A stretch of 64,000 nt of DNA from the NCBI RefSeq assembly GCF_019145235.1, contig NZ_JAHSTV010000018.1, positions 1-64,000 of the forward strand, in the 5' to 3' direction. The notes under the pieces are model-generated. The model did not search any database and had not been told where the DNA came from. It saw nothing but the letters and a program-made list of their open reading frames with translations. This DNA is from Pseudomonas farris. GTDB taxonomy: Bacteria; Pseudomonadota; Gammaproteobacteria; Pseudomonadales; Pseudomonadaceae. The stretch's first letter is position 1. The number at the start of each line of letters is the position of its first letter. This document shows, one piece after another, positions 43,501-50,249 of this stretch. The position numbers were made by a program, and so were the translations under genes.

Positions 43501-46500
43501 GCGCAAACCGTCAGCGTGCGCCTCGACAGCGAGCGTACCCGCCAACTGCTGCAACAGGCGCCGACGGCCTATCGCACTCAGGTCAATGATCTGCTGCTGA
43601 CCGCATTGGCCCGTGTGGTGTGCCGCTGGAGTGGTCACGAATCAGCGTTGATTCAACTCGAAGGCCACGGTCGTGAAACCCTGTTCGACGAGATCGACCT
43701 GACCCGCACCGTGGGCTGGTTCACCAGCGCCTATCCGCTGCGCCTCACACCCATGAGTGAACAGGGTGCCTCGATCAAGGCGATCAAGGAGCAATTGCGC
43801 GCGGTGCCGCACAAAGGCTTGGGTTATGGCGTGCTGCGTTACCTGGCCGATGGCGTGTGCCGTCAGACCATGGCTGCATTGCCGGTGGCGCCGATCACCT
43901 TCAACTACCTGGGGCAGTTCGACCAGAGTTTCGGCAGTGATGCGCTGTTCCGTCCGCTCGATGAACCGGTGGGCGCGGCCCATGATCCACACGCTCCGCT
44001 GCCTAACGAGCTGAGCGTCGACAGTCAGGTGTATGGCGGTGAGTTGGTGCTGCGCTGGACCTTCAGCGCCGAACGCCACGATCTGCAAACCATCACCAAA
44101 CTGGCAGAGGCGTATCTGGGCGAATTGCAAAGCCTGATCCAGCATTGCCTGAGCGACCACGCGGGCGGGCTGACGCCGTCGGACTTCCCGTTGGCCCGAC
44201 TGACTCAGCCGCAACTCGACGCATTGCCAGTGCCAGCGGCGATGATCGAAGACGTTTACCCGCTGACCCCGATGCAGGAAGGCATGCTGCTGCACACCTT
44301 GCTCGAACCGGGCACCGGCCTCTACTACATGCAGGACCGTTACCGCATCAACAGCGAGCTCGACCCGCAACGTTTCGCTCAGGCCTGGCAAGCGGTGATC
44401 GCCCGACATGAAGCCTTGCGCGCCTCGTTCTGCTGGAATGTCGGCGAAGACATGCTGCAAGTGATCCACAAACCGGGCAGCACGCCGATCGAATATCTGG
44501 ACTGGAGCGCGGTGGCCGAAACCGAGCATGAGCCGAAGTTGCAGGCGCTGCTGAAAAGCGAGCGTGAGGCCGGGTTCGATCTGCTCAATCAGGCACCGTT
44601 CCACCTGCGCTTGATCCGCGTGGCCGCGGCGCGTTACTGGTTCATGATGAGCAACCACCACATCCTCATCGATGCCTGGTGCCGTTCGCTGCTGATGAAC
44701 GACTTCTTCGAGATCTACACCGCCCTCGGCGAAGGCCGCGAAGCGCAACTGGCGGTGCCGCCGCGTTATCGCGATTACATTGGTTGGCTGCAACGCCAGA
44801 GCCTGGCCGAAGCGCGGCAGTGGTGGCAGCAGAACCTGCGAGGTTTCGAGCGCACCACGCCGATTCCGAGTGACCGGCCGTTCCTGCGTGAACATGCCGG
44901 CGACAGCGGCGGCATGATCGTCGGCGACCGCTATACCCGACTCGATTCCCGCGATGGTGCGCAATTGCGCGAACTGGCCCAGGCCCATCAGCTGACCATC
45001 AACACCTTCGCCCAAGCGGCGTGGGCGCTGGTGCTGCGTCGCTTGAGCGGTGATCGCGACGTGCTGTTCGGCGTCACGGTGGCCGGGCGGCCGGTGGAGA
45101 TGCCAGAGATGCAACGCACCGTCGGGCTGTTCATCAACAGCATCGCCCTGCGGGTGAAAATGCCCGAAGACGATCAGCGTTGCAGCGTTCGTCAGTGGCT
45201 CACTGGCTTGCTCGACAGCAACATGCAACTGCGCGAGTACGAATACTTGCCGCTGGTGAGCATCCAGGAAAACAGCGAACTGCCTAAAGGCCAGCCGCTG
45301 TTCGACAGCTTGTTCGTGTTCGAAAACGCGCCGGTGGAAGTCTCGGTGCTGGACCGTGCGCAGAGCCTCAACGCGACTTCGGATTCGGGCCGCACCCACA
45401 CCAACTTCCCGTTGACGGCGGTGTGTTATCCGGGCGATGACCTGGGCTTGCACCTGTCCTACGACCAGCGTTATTTCGACGAATCCACGGTCGAGCGCAT
45501 GCTCGGCGAATTCAAGCGCCTGCTGCTGGCGCTGGTCGAAGGCTTCCATGGCGACATGGCGGATCTGCCGCTGCTGGGCAACGAAGAGCAGGACTTCCTG
45601 ATCCATGGCTGCAACCAGAGCGAACACGACTACCCGCTGGAGCGGAGCTATGTCTCATTGTTCGAAGCGCAGGTTGCCGAGCATCCGCAGCGAGTTGCCG
45701 CCAGTTGTCTTGATCAGCAGCACAGCTACGTTGAGCTGAACCAGCGCAGCAATCGTCTCGGCCATGCGCTGATGGCGGCCGGCGTCGGCCTGGATCAACC
45801 GGTGGCGTTGTTGGCTGAGCGCAATCTCGATTTGCTGGGCATGATCATCGGTAGCTTCAAGGCCGGCGCCGGTTACTTGCCGCTGGACCCGAGCCTGCCG
45901 AGTCAGCGCTTGAGCCGGATCATCGACCTGAGCCGCACGCCGTTGTTGGTTTGCACTCAGGCGTGTCGTGAACAAGCCGTCACGCTGCTGGAAGAGTTTG
46001 GTTGTGCCAATCGACCTCGATTGCTGGTCTGGGAAGACGTGCAGTCGAGCGAAGTTTCGGTGGCCAATCCGGGCATTTACAGTGGCCCGGACAACCTCGC
46101 CTACGTGATCTACACCTCGGGTTCCACCGGTCTGCCGAAGGGCGTGATGGTGGAGCAGCGCGGCATGCTCAATAACCAGTTGAGCAAGGTGCCGTACCTG
46201 AAACTGAGCGACACCGATGTGATCGCTCAGACCGCTTCGCAAAGCTTCGATATTTCGGTCTGGCAGTTCCTCGCGGCACCACTGTTCGGCGCTCGGGTCG
46301 ACATTGTGCCGAACAGCATCGCCCACGATCCGCAAGGCTTGTTGGCTCACGTTCAGAGCCAGGGCATCACCGTGCTGGAAAGCGTGCCATCGCTGATTCA
46401 GGGCATGCTCACCCAGGACCGCATGAGTCTCGATGGCCTGCGCTGGATGCTGCCGACCGGTGAAGCGATGCCACCGGAACTGGCGCATCAATGGTTGCTG

Positions 46501-47490
46501 CGTTACCCGGAAATTGGCTTGGTGAACGCCTATGGCCCGGCGGAATGCTCGGACGATGTGGCGTTCTTCCGTGTCGACCTGGCTTCGACGCGCGGCAGTT
46601 ATCTGCCGATTGGTACGCCGACGGACAACAACCGTTTGTACCTGCTCGATGGCGCGCTGGAATTGGTGCCGTTGGGGGCGGTGGGGGAGTTGTGCGTGGC
46701 TGGTACCGGTGTGGGGCGCGGCTATGTGAGCGATCCGTTGCGCACTGCGCAGGTGTTTGTGCCGAACCCGTTCGGCGCACCGGGTGATCGTCTGTATCGC
46801 ACCGGCGACCTGGCCCGACGTCGCAGTGACGGCGTGCTGGAATACGTCGGACGCATCGACCATCAGGTGAAGATTCGCGGTTACCGCATCGAACTGGGTG
46901 AAATCGAGGCCCGTCTGCACGAGCAACCGGAAGTTCGCGACGCGGCGGTGGGGGTGCAGGAAGGTGTCAACGGCAAGCATTTGGTCGGCTATCTGGTCGC
47001 AGCGGAGTCGGCGCTGAATCCGAATGAACGACTGGAGCGCATCAAGCAACGTCTGCGCGCCGAATTGCCGGAATACATGGTGCCGCTGCACTGGCTGTGG
47101 CTCGACAAGCTGCCGCTCAACGCCAACGGCAAACTCGATCGCAAGGCCTTGCCGGCGCTGGAAATCGGCCAGTTGCAGAGCCAGGACTATCGGGCGCCGC
47201 GCAATGAGCTGGAACAGACCCTGGCGGATATTTGGGCCGAGGTGTTGAAGGTCGAGAAGGTCGGCGTGTGTGACAACTTCTTCGAACTCGGCGGCCATTC
47301 GCTGCTGGCCACACAGATCGCCTCGCGGGTGCAAAAAGCCCTGCAACGCAACGTGCCGCTGCGGGCGATGTTCGAGTGCAGCACGGTGGCGGAGCTGGCC
47401 GAGTACATCGACGGGTTGGCGGCGAGCGACATTACCGAGGAGAAGGTGGATCGGTTGAATGACCTGATGGCGGAGTTGGAGGGGCTGTAA
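34507..47490 (+). CDS. pvdL: Pyoverdine NRPS PvdL (acyl ligase; Glu, D-Tyr, Dab modules)
   Basis: A 4,327-residue non-ribosomal peptide synthetase that starts ferribactin. Start MTDAFELPSTLVQSL has AGGAAAC before it. Domain order: fatty acyl-AMP ligase (1-560, TSGSTALPKG at ~168) and carrier Ser611; C1 (672 on, HHIIADG at 802), A1 (TSGSTGQPKG ~1273), carrier Ser1666; C2 (1726 on, HHIVTEG at 1858), A2 (TSGSTGKPKG ~2338), carrier Ser2737 in GGDS; epimerisation domain (2792 on, HHLVVDG at 2913); C3 (3248 on, HHILIDAW at 3384), A3 (TSGSTGLPKG ~3870), carrier Ser4265. No thioesterase, as expected for a chain passed on to PvdI. The A3 pocket reads D-I-W-E-L-T-A-D-D, a diaminobutyrate code; A1 has Arg in the pocket, fitting Glu. 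Product: acyl-Glu-D-Tyr-Dab. Confidence 0.97.
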   Translation: MTDAFELPSTLVQSLQRRAALTPDRVALRFLAETQDQAVVLSYRELDQRARTIAGALQAETSFGDRAVLLFPSGPDYVAAFFGCLYAGVIAVPAYPPESTRRHHQERLLSIIGDAEPRLLLTSADLRDALLQINEAPPLLCVDTLDSALAERWVAPDLHGEHIAFLQYTSGSTALPKGVQVSHGNLVANELLIRHGFGIDLNPDDVIVSWLPLYHDMGLIGGLLQPIFSGVPCVLMSPAYFLGRPLRWLEAISEYGGTISGGPDFAYRLCSERVSESALERLDLSGWRVAYSGSEPIRLDTLERFAEKFAACGFTSDSFMASYGLAEATLFVAGSPRGQGIPALRVDDQALAQNRAEPGDGSPIMSCGISQPDHAVLIVDAVSLEELADNAVGEVWATGPSIAHGYWRNPEATAKTFVQRAGRTWLRTGDLGFLRDGELFITGRLKDMLIVRGHNLYPQDIEQTIEREVEVVRKGRVAAFAVNIEGQEGIGIAAEISRSVQKILPPEALIKAIRQAVAEAYQEAPSVVVLLNPGALPKTSSGKLQRSACRNRLADGSLDSYALFPSADGANAFETNAGSELQILIGQIWCEQLQVKQVNADDHFFLLGGNSIAATQVVARLREELGLELNLRLLFEAPTLGAFATAIAQQQQDGGVAQGAIMPLSRSEAMPQSLAQNRLWITWQLDPQSSAYNIPGALHLRGELDEDALRASFQQLIERHESLRTRFFERDGVALQQVITAGEFNLQVIDISDLPAAEREARAQQIREDEARTQFDLEKGPLLWVTLVRLGDEDHQLLVTMHHIIADGWSMNVLIDEFSRLYAAASQGQTASLPALLTQYADYGSWQRQWLAQGEGERQLAYWKAQLGVDHPPLNLATDHPRSAQHIHSAARHTLRLDASLSDAIRQTAQVHESTPFMLLLAAFQSLLHRYSGQRDIRVGVPNANRPRLETQGLIGFFINTQVLRAEVDSRLPFVELLAQTRQAALDAQAHQDLPFEQLLEAFPQAREQGLFQVMFNHQQRDLSALRRLPGLLAEELPWHSREAKFDLQLHSEEDRNGRLSLSFDYASELFDTTTIERLAEHFSNLLRAVCEQPTTAIGDLQLLTSSEHDQQSAWSAAPCTPASQWLPELLNEQARQTPERTALLWDGGSLDFAELHARANRLAHYLRDKGVGPDVCVAIAAERSPQLLIGLLAIIKAGGAYVPLDPDYPAERLAYMLCDSGVELLLTQSELLDRLPATDRVSVIAMDALHLENWPSHTPGLHLHGDNLAYVIYTSGSTGQPKGVGNTHAALAERLQWMQATYRLDQTDVLMQKAPISFDVSVWECFWPLITGCRLLLAGPGEHRDPHRIAQLVQQFGVTTLHFVPPLLALFIDEPLSAECTSLRRLFSGGEALPVELRNRVLEHLPAVQLHNRYGPTETAINVTHWHCTTADGERSPIGRPLGNVLCRVLDSDLNPVPAGVPGELCISGIGLARGYLGRPGLTAERFVVDSLGEQGARLYRTGDRARWTADGVIEYLGRLDQQVKLRGFRVEPEEIEARLLAQPGVAQAVVLVRETAAGGQLIGYYIATENSETEVAQTTRLKTALAAELPEYMVPAQLMRLNEMPLSPSGKLDRRALPEPQWQVREHVEPVTALEQQIAGIWREVLGQTQIGLRDDFFALGGHSLLATQIISRTRQACDVELPLRALFETSELGAFAEQVRLIQASGKTNKQPPIEKVDRSQPVPLSYSQQRMWFLWQMEPDSPAYNVGGMARLRGVLDVGRFEAALQALIMRHETLRTTFPSVDGVARQQVHPDTRLRMDWKDFTTLDTDGREWQVQQLADDEAHKPFDLETGPLLRACLVKTAEQEHYFVLTLHHIVTEGWAMDIFARELSALYEAFVDDRESPLQPLPVQYLDYSVWQRQWLESGERQRQLDYWTAQLGREHPLLELPADRPRPPVQSHQGELFRFDLSDDLAARVRAFNAQNGLTLFMTMTAALAVLLYRYSGQTDLRIGAPVANRIRPESEGLIGAFLNTQVLRCQLDGQMSVGELFEQVRHTVIEGQSHQDLPFDHLVEALQPTRSAAYNPLFQVMCNVQRWEFQQSRTLAGMTVEYLANDARATKFDLNLEVTDLDHRLGCCLTYSTDLFDEPRIACMAGHWRNLLEALLADPQQRLSELPLLEATEQQNLLDSLGIESGEHRLDQCIHHLFSEQALVRKDAPALTFAGQTLSYAELDSRANRLAWMLRERGVGPQVRVGLMLARSLEMVVGLLAILKAGGAYVPLDPEYPLDRLHYMIEDSGLGLLLSDAAMFAALGELPASVGRWCLEEDAAALANYPASELPFISLPQHQAYLIYTSGSTGKPKGVVVSHGEIAMHCRAVIERFGMRPDDCELHFYSINFDAATERLLVPLLSGAQVVLRAQGQWDAQEICGLIRRHSINILGFTPSYGSQLAQWLATQGETLPVRMCITGGEALTGEHLQRIRAAFKPSLFFNAYGPTETVVMPLASLAPEQLEEGLGSVPIGSVIGARVAYILDADLALVPQGATGELYVGGAGLAQGYHQRPGMTAERFVADSFAANGGRLYRTGDLVRQRADGLVEYLGRIDHQVKIRGFRIELGEIETRLLEHKSVREAVVLALDAPSGKQLVGYLVTSVAEQDEAQQTALREALKAHLKSQLPDYMVPTHLILLASMPLTANGKLDRRALPAPDPELNRQQYMAPSNELELTLAGIWCEVLNVQQVGLNDNFFELGGDSILSIQVVSRARQQDIHFSPRDLFQHQTVQTLAAVATRTEQITAEQGLLSGESRLTPIQHWFFDTEIPQRQHWNQALLLEPTVALDPHRLEQALLAVIEQHDALRLRFTDVAGHWQAEHQAVSDAAVLWQVQVPTMDKCVALFADAQRSLDLEQGPLMRALLVDDPEGQQRLFIAIHHLVVDGVSWRVLLDDLQSVYRQLESRQSAKLPAKTSGFKDWAARLQAYAGSESLREELSWWQTQLAGPSAELPCDRPQGGQQNRHAQTVSVRLDSERTRQLLQQAPTAYRTQVNDLLLTALARVVCRWSGHESALIQLEGHGRETLFDEIDLTRTVGWFTSAYPLRLTPMSEQGASIKAIKEQLRAVPHKGLGYGVLRYLADGVCRQTMAALPVAPITFNYLGQFDQSFGSDALFRPLDEPVGAAHDPHAPLPNELSVDSQVYGGELVLRWTFSAERHDLQTITKLAEAYLGELQSLIQHCLSDHAGGLTPSDFPLARLTQPQLDALPVPAAMIEDVYPLTPMQEGMLLHTLLEPGTGLYYMQDRYRINSELDPQRFAQAWQAVIARHEALRASFCWNVGEDMLQVIHKPGSTPIEYLDWSAVAETEHEPKLQALLKSEREAGFDLLNQAPFHLRLIRVAAARYWFMMSNHHILIDAWCRSLLMNDFFEIYTALGEGREAQLAVPPRYRDYIGWLQRQSLAEARQWWQQNLRGFERTTPIPSDRPFLREHAGDSGGMIVGDRYTRLDSRDGAQLRELAQAHQLTINTFAQAAWALVLRRLSGDRDVLFGVTVAGRPVEMPEMQRTVGLFINSIALRVKMPEDDQRCSVRQWLTGLLDSNMQLREYEYLPLVSIQENSELPKGQPLFDSLFVFENAPVEVSVLDRAQSLNATSDSGRTHTNFPLTAVCYPGDDLGLHLSYDQRYFDESTVERMLGEFKRLLLALVEGFHGDMADLPLLGNEEQDFLIHGCNQSEHDYPLERSYVSLFEAQVAEHPQRVAASCLDQQHSYVELNQRSNRLGHALMAAGVGLDQPVALLAERNLDLLGMIIGSFKAGAGYLPLDPSLPSQRLSRIIDLSRTPLLVCTQACREQAVTLLEEFGCANRPRLLVWEDVQSSEVSVANPGIYSGPDNLAYVIYTSGSTGLPKGVMVEQRGMLNNQLSKVPYLKLSDTDVIAQTASQSFDISVWQFLAAPLFGARVDIVPNSIAHDPQGLLAHVQSQGITVLESVPSLIQGMLTQDRMSLDGLRWMLPTGEAMPPELAHQWLLRYPEIGLVNAYGPAECSDDVAFFRVDLASTRGSYLPIGTPTDNNRLYLLDGALELVPLGAVGELCVAGTGVGRGYVSDPLRTAQVFVPNPFGAPGDRLYRTGDLARRRSDGVLEYVGRIDHQVKIRGYRIELGEIEARLHEQPEVRDAAVGVQEGVNGKHLVGYLVAAESALNPNERLERIKQRLRAELPEYMVPLHWLWLDKLPLNANGKLDRKALPALEIGQLQSQDYRAPRNELEQTLADIWAEVLKVEKVGVCDNFFELGGHSLLATQIASRVQKALQRNVPLRAMFECSTVAELAEYIDGLAASDITEEKVDRLNDLMAELEGL

Positions 47491-47514
47491 TTCTTTAGCG
47501 TTTGTGAAGGCCCC

Positions 47515-47586
47515 TTCGCGAGCAAGCCCGCTCCCACATTTGTCCTGCGAACACAGGCCCAGTGTGGGAGCGGGCTTGCTCGCGAA
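47515..47586. repeat. REP hairpin pair
   Basis: Doublet with 24-base arms directly after pvdL; probably ends or stabilises the pvdL transcript. Confidence 0.9.
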
Positions 47587-47690
47587 AGGGCCAGTGCAGA
47601 CACCACAAAGCTCGGGTTGACTGCCGATCCCATGCGGCTCAGTCTTCCTGTGCTTTTTTAATGGATCCGATTTCACCAGGGAGACAGTCG

Positions 47691-48515
47691 ATGCCCTTCG
47701 TAACGGTTGATGGACAAGCGCTTCACTACACAGATCAAGGTACAGGCCCTGCGGTTCTGCTGGCCGGCAGTTACCTGTGGGACCAGGCTATGTGGGCGCC
47801 ACAGATTGCGGCGCTGTCGCAGCATTATCGGGTCATCGCCCTGGACCTGTGGGGCCATGGCGAATCCGGACGGATGCCCGAATGCACAAAGTCGCTGGAT
47901 GACGTGGCGCGCCAGGCACTGGCCTTGCTCGATCACCTGGCCATCGATCGCGTCACGCTGGTCGGTCTTTCGGTGGGTGGTATGTGGGGCGTTCGACTGG
48001 CGCTGTCGGCGCCGCAGCGGCTCAACGGCCTGGTGCTGATGGACACCTACGTCGGCGCCGAACCGGAACCGACTCGCCAATACTATTTCTCGCTGTTCAA
48101 GCAGATTGAAGACAGCGGTGTGATCTCGCCGCAGCTGCTCGATATTGTGGTGCCGATATTCTTCCGTCCAGGCATCGATCCGCAGTCGGCGCTGTATCAG
48201 GATTTCCGCGCCAAATTGGCAGCGCTGCCGGCCGACCGCCTGCGTCAAAGCATCGTGCCGATGGGGCGGATTACCTTTGGGCGTGATGATTTGCTGCCGC
48301 GTCTGGGTGAACTGAACCCTGAAACCACGCTGTTGATGTGTGGCGATCAGGACAAACCAAGGCCGCCGTCAGAAACCAAAGAAATGGCCGAGTTGATCGG
48401 TTGCCCGTATGTGCTGGTGCCGGAGGCGGGGCATATCTCCAATCTGGAGAATCCGGCATTCGTCACCGAGGCGCTGCTGAGTTTTTTGCGCGAGAGAACC
48501 TGCAAGTCCGTGTAA
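47691..48515 (+). CDS. Alpha/beta-fold hydrolase
   Basis: A 274-residue single-domain alpha/beta hydrolase starting MPFVTVDGQALHYTDQGTGP with GGGAG upstream. The nucleophile elbow is GLSVGGMWG (Ser), the catalytic His is in VPEAGHISNLENP, and an acid is expected in MCGDQDKPRPP. Closest in look to 3-oxoadipate enol-lactonase/esterase types, but the substrate cannot be named. Flanked on both sides by REP doublets, so it is a separate transcription unit between pvdL and the dsb operon; a pyoverdine role is unproven. Confidence 0.85.
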   Translation: MPFVTVDGQALHYTDQGTGPAVLLAGSYLWDQAMWAPQIAALSQHYRVIALDLWGHGESGRMPECTKSLDDVARQALALLDHLAIDRVTLVGLSVGGMWGVRLALSAPQRLNGLVLMDTYVGAEPEPTRQYYFSLFKQIEDSGVISPQLLDIVVPIFFRPGIDPQSALYQDFRAKLAALPADRLRQSIVPMGRITFGRDDLLPRLGELNPETTLLMCGDQDKPRPPSETKEMAELIGCPYVLVPEAGHISNLENPAFVTEALLSFLRERTCKSV

Positions 48516-48520
48516 TCGTT

Positions 48521-48604
48521 CTTCGCGAGCAAGCCCGCTCCCACAGTTGACCGAGTTCTTTGATTGAAATGCGGTCGAATGTGGGAGCGGGCTTGCTCGC
48601 GAAG
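48521..48604. repeat. REP hairpin pair
   Basis: CTTCGCGAGCAAGCCCGCTC arm and its complement around a ~35-base spacer, between the convergent hydrolase and dsbG genes. Confidence 0.9.
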
Positions 48605-48639
48605 GCGCCGGTGAAATCACCTCAACCCTGAAGACAGGA

Positions 48640-49407
48640 TCACTTAGGCCCGAGAATCTTCACCAATTTCTCCGGCGACGGCGCCCCTTGCTGCTGTTGC
48701 AGCTGACCCTTGTCGTCCATATAGAAAATCGCCGGGGTGGCAGCCAGCTCCAGCTCTTCCATCAACTGCATGTTCGCCGCCAGTTTCGCCTGAATCGCCG
48801 GCGGCACGTCTTTCAGTGCCTTGAGCGAACTCTCCTTGCCAGCCTTCTCATGGTCTGCCAACGCTTTTTGCGGGTCCTTGGCGGCCAGCAACGCGGCGGA
48901 TTTGCCCGGGCTGTCTTCGCGAATGATGCCGACCATAATGTGCCGCAACTGCACCTTGCCGGCCTTGACCCACGGTCGCGCCTGTTCCCAGAACATGTTG
49001 CAGTACGGGCAATTCGGGTCGCTGAACAGATAGACGATTCGCGGTGCGTCCTTGTTGCCGTCACCGATCCAGTTGCTCGCTTCCATCTTGCCCCAGATTT
49101 CCTTGGCCATTGGCGCGTAGACCAGTTTCTGCAACGGCGCGCTGCTCAGGTCATTGCCTTCGGCGTCGTACAGATTGCCCAACAGTACATGTTTGCCGTC
49201 CGGGGTCAGGTACAGCGCCATGCCACGGTTCTGGTACTGCGCCGCATAACCGCGCAGGCCATCGGGCGCGTCGAAGGTGCCGACAATTTTCGCGCCCTTG
49301 GCTTCGATCTTCTTGATCGCTTCAGGCAATTCTTCGGCCTGTACCGACGGCAAGTGCAGCAAGGCGGCACCCAGGGTTAACGTCAGCAGGTGGCGGAGGC
49401 GGAGCAT
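48640..49407 (-). CDS. dsbG: Periplasmic thiol:disulfide isomerase DsbG
   Basis: A 255-residue secreted protein: signal peptide MLRLRHLLTLTLGAALLHLP with cleavage near VQAEE, an N-terminal dimerisation domain, and a thioredoxin domain with redox motif C-P-Y-C in LFSDPNCPYCNMFW. The cis-Pro segment is ELAATPAIFYMDD (T-P dipeptide). DsbG protects single cysteines from sulfenylation and isomerises disulfides; it needs electrons from DsbD, which is encoded two genes upstream in the same operon. Its start overlaps the preceding TlpA-like gene by 25 bases. Confidence 0.92.
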   Translation of the reverse strand: MLRLRHLLTLTLGAALLHLPSVQAEELPEAIKKIEAKGAKIVGTFDAPDGLRGYAAQYQNRGMALYLTPDGKHVLLGNLYDAEGNDLSSAPLQKLVYAPMAKEIWGKMEASNWIGDGNKDAPRIVYLFSDPNCPYCNMFWEQARPWVKAGKVQLRHIMVGIIREDSPGKSAALLAAKDPQKALADHEKAGKESSLKALKDVPPAIQAKLAANMQLMEELELAATPAIFYMDDKGQLQQQQGAPSPEKLVKILGPK

Positions 49408-50249
49408 GGCAATTTCCTTGAAGGCGTGGCCGAGGTGGCCGGGTTTGGGGTGTCGAAGTTTTCCAGGGCACGGGCCAGGCTGGCTTCAGAGAGTTCGCCC
49501 AGATGGCTGCCCAGCAGGTGCCCGTCGGGGCTATAGAACAGCGTAGTCGGCAATGCCATGGAACCCACGGCCTGACCCAATCGACCGCTGCCATCGAACA
49601 GCACATTAGTCAGGCTCAGGCCTTGGGTTTCGAGGAAGGTGCTGACGCTCTGCATGCTTTCGGCTTGGTTGACGAATAGAAAGGTCAGGTCCGGACGCTG
49701 TTGCTGGGCGTTTTCCAGCACTGGCATTTCCCGGCGGCACGGCGGGCACCAGGTGGCCCAAAGATTGATGACCAGCGGCCCGCCCTGATAGTCGCTGAGC
49801 TGCACGGTTTGGCCGGCGGCATTGCGCAGGGTGATCTGCGGCAGGCGCGTGCCTTGTTCGTAAATACTCAGGGAGAACGTCGCCAGCAACCAGAACGCCA
49901 GACCACTGGCCACGCCAAAGCCCAACGGGCGACGCAGGGCCGGGCGACGCCAGCCTCGATACAGGGCGGCAAGCAACAGCACGACCACCCCGGGCCAGGC
50001 GAGAAAACCACCGTCGCGCAGGTCGATGATCTGCCACGGATCGTTGCGATACTGCGCCCAGTAGGCGATCACGAAACCGACCCGGGCCGCCAGCATGCCC
50101 AGCAGGAACAGGCTGAACAGCACCGACTCCGGGTTCTCGCCACCGCGCTTGGCCACCCGCCAGCCGACAAAGGTCGCCAGCGCCAGGGCACTGATCAGCA
50201 GCAGGTGATTAAGCGCGATGGCAAAGGTGCCGAGGGTAAAAGTCAGCAT
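49383..50249 (-). CDS. Membrane-anchored TlpA/ResA-like thiol-disulfide protein
   Basis: A 288-residue protein that joins a membrane part to a redox domain. Residues 1-135 contain about four hydrophobic helices (FAIALNHLLLISALALATFV, SVLFSLFLLGMLAARVGFVI, WPGVVVLLLAALYRG, GVASGLAFWLLATFSLSI). The TlpA-like thioredoxin domain follows with C-P-P-C in NLWATWCPPCRREMPVL and a cis-Pro in SMALPTTLFYSP. The membrane region is reminiscent of prolipoprotein diacylglyceryl transferase-like or DsbB-like helices but has no clear cysteine pair. It lies between dsbD (one-base overlap) and dsbG, so it probably relays or receives electrons from DsbD. Confidence 0.85.
   Translation of the reverse strand: MLTFTLGTFAIALNHLLLISALALATFVGWRVAKRGGENPESVLFSLFLLGMLAARVGFVIAYWAQYRNDPWQIIDLRDGGFLAWPGVVVLLLAALYRGWRRPALRRPLGFGVASGLAFWLLATFSLSIYEQGTRLPQITLRNAAGQTVQLSDYQGGPLVINLWATWCPPCRREMPVLENAQQQRPDLTFLFVNQAESMQSVSTFLETQGLSLTNVLFDGSGRLGQAVGSMALPTTLFYSPDGHLLGSHLGELSEASLARALENFDTPNPATSATPSRKLPCSASATC

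Noticed and set aside
45655..47676. 673-codon minus-strand frame opposite the end of pvdL
   Set aside because: Antisense of NRPS module 4; His/Gln-rich composition and runs through a REP doublet.
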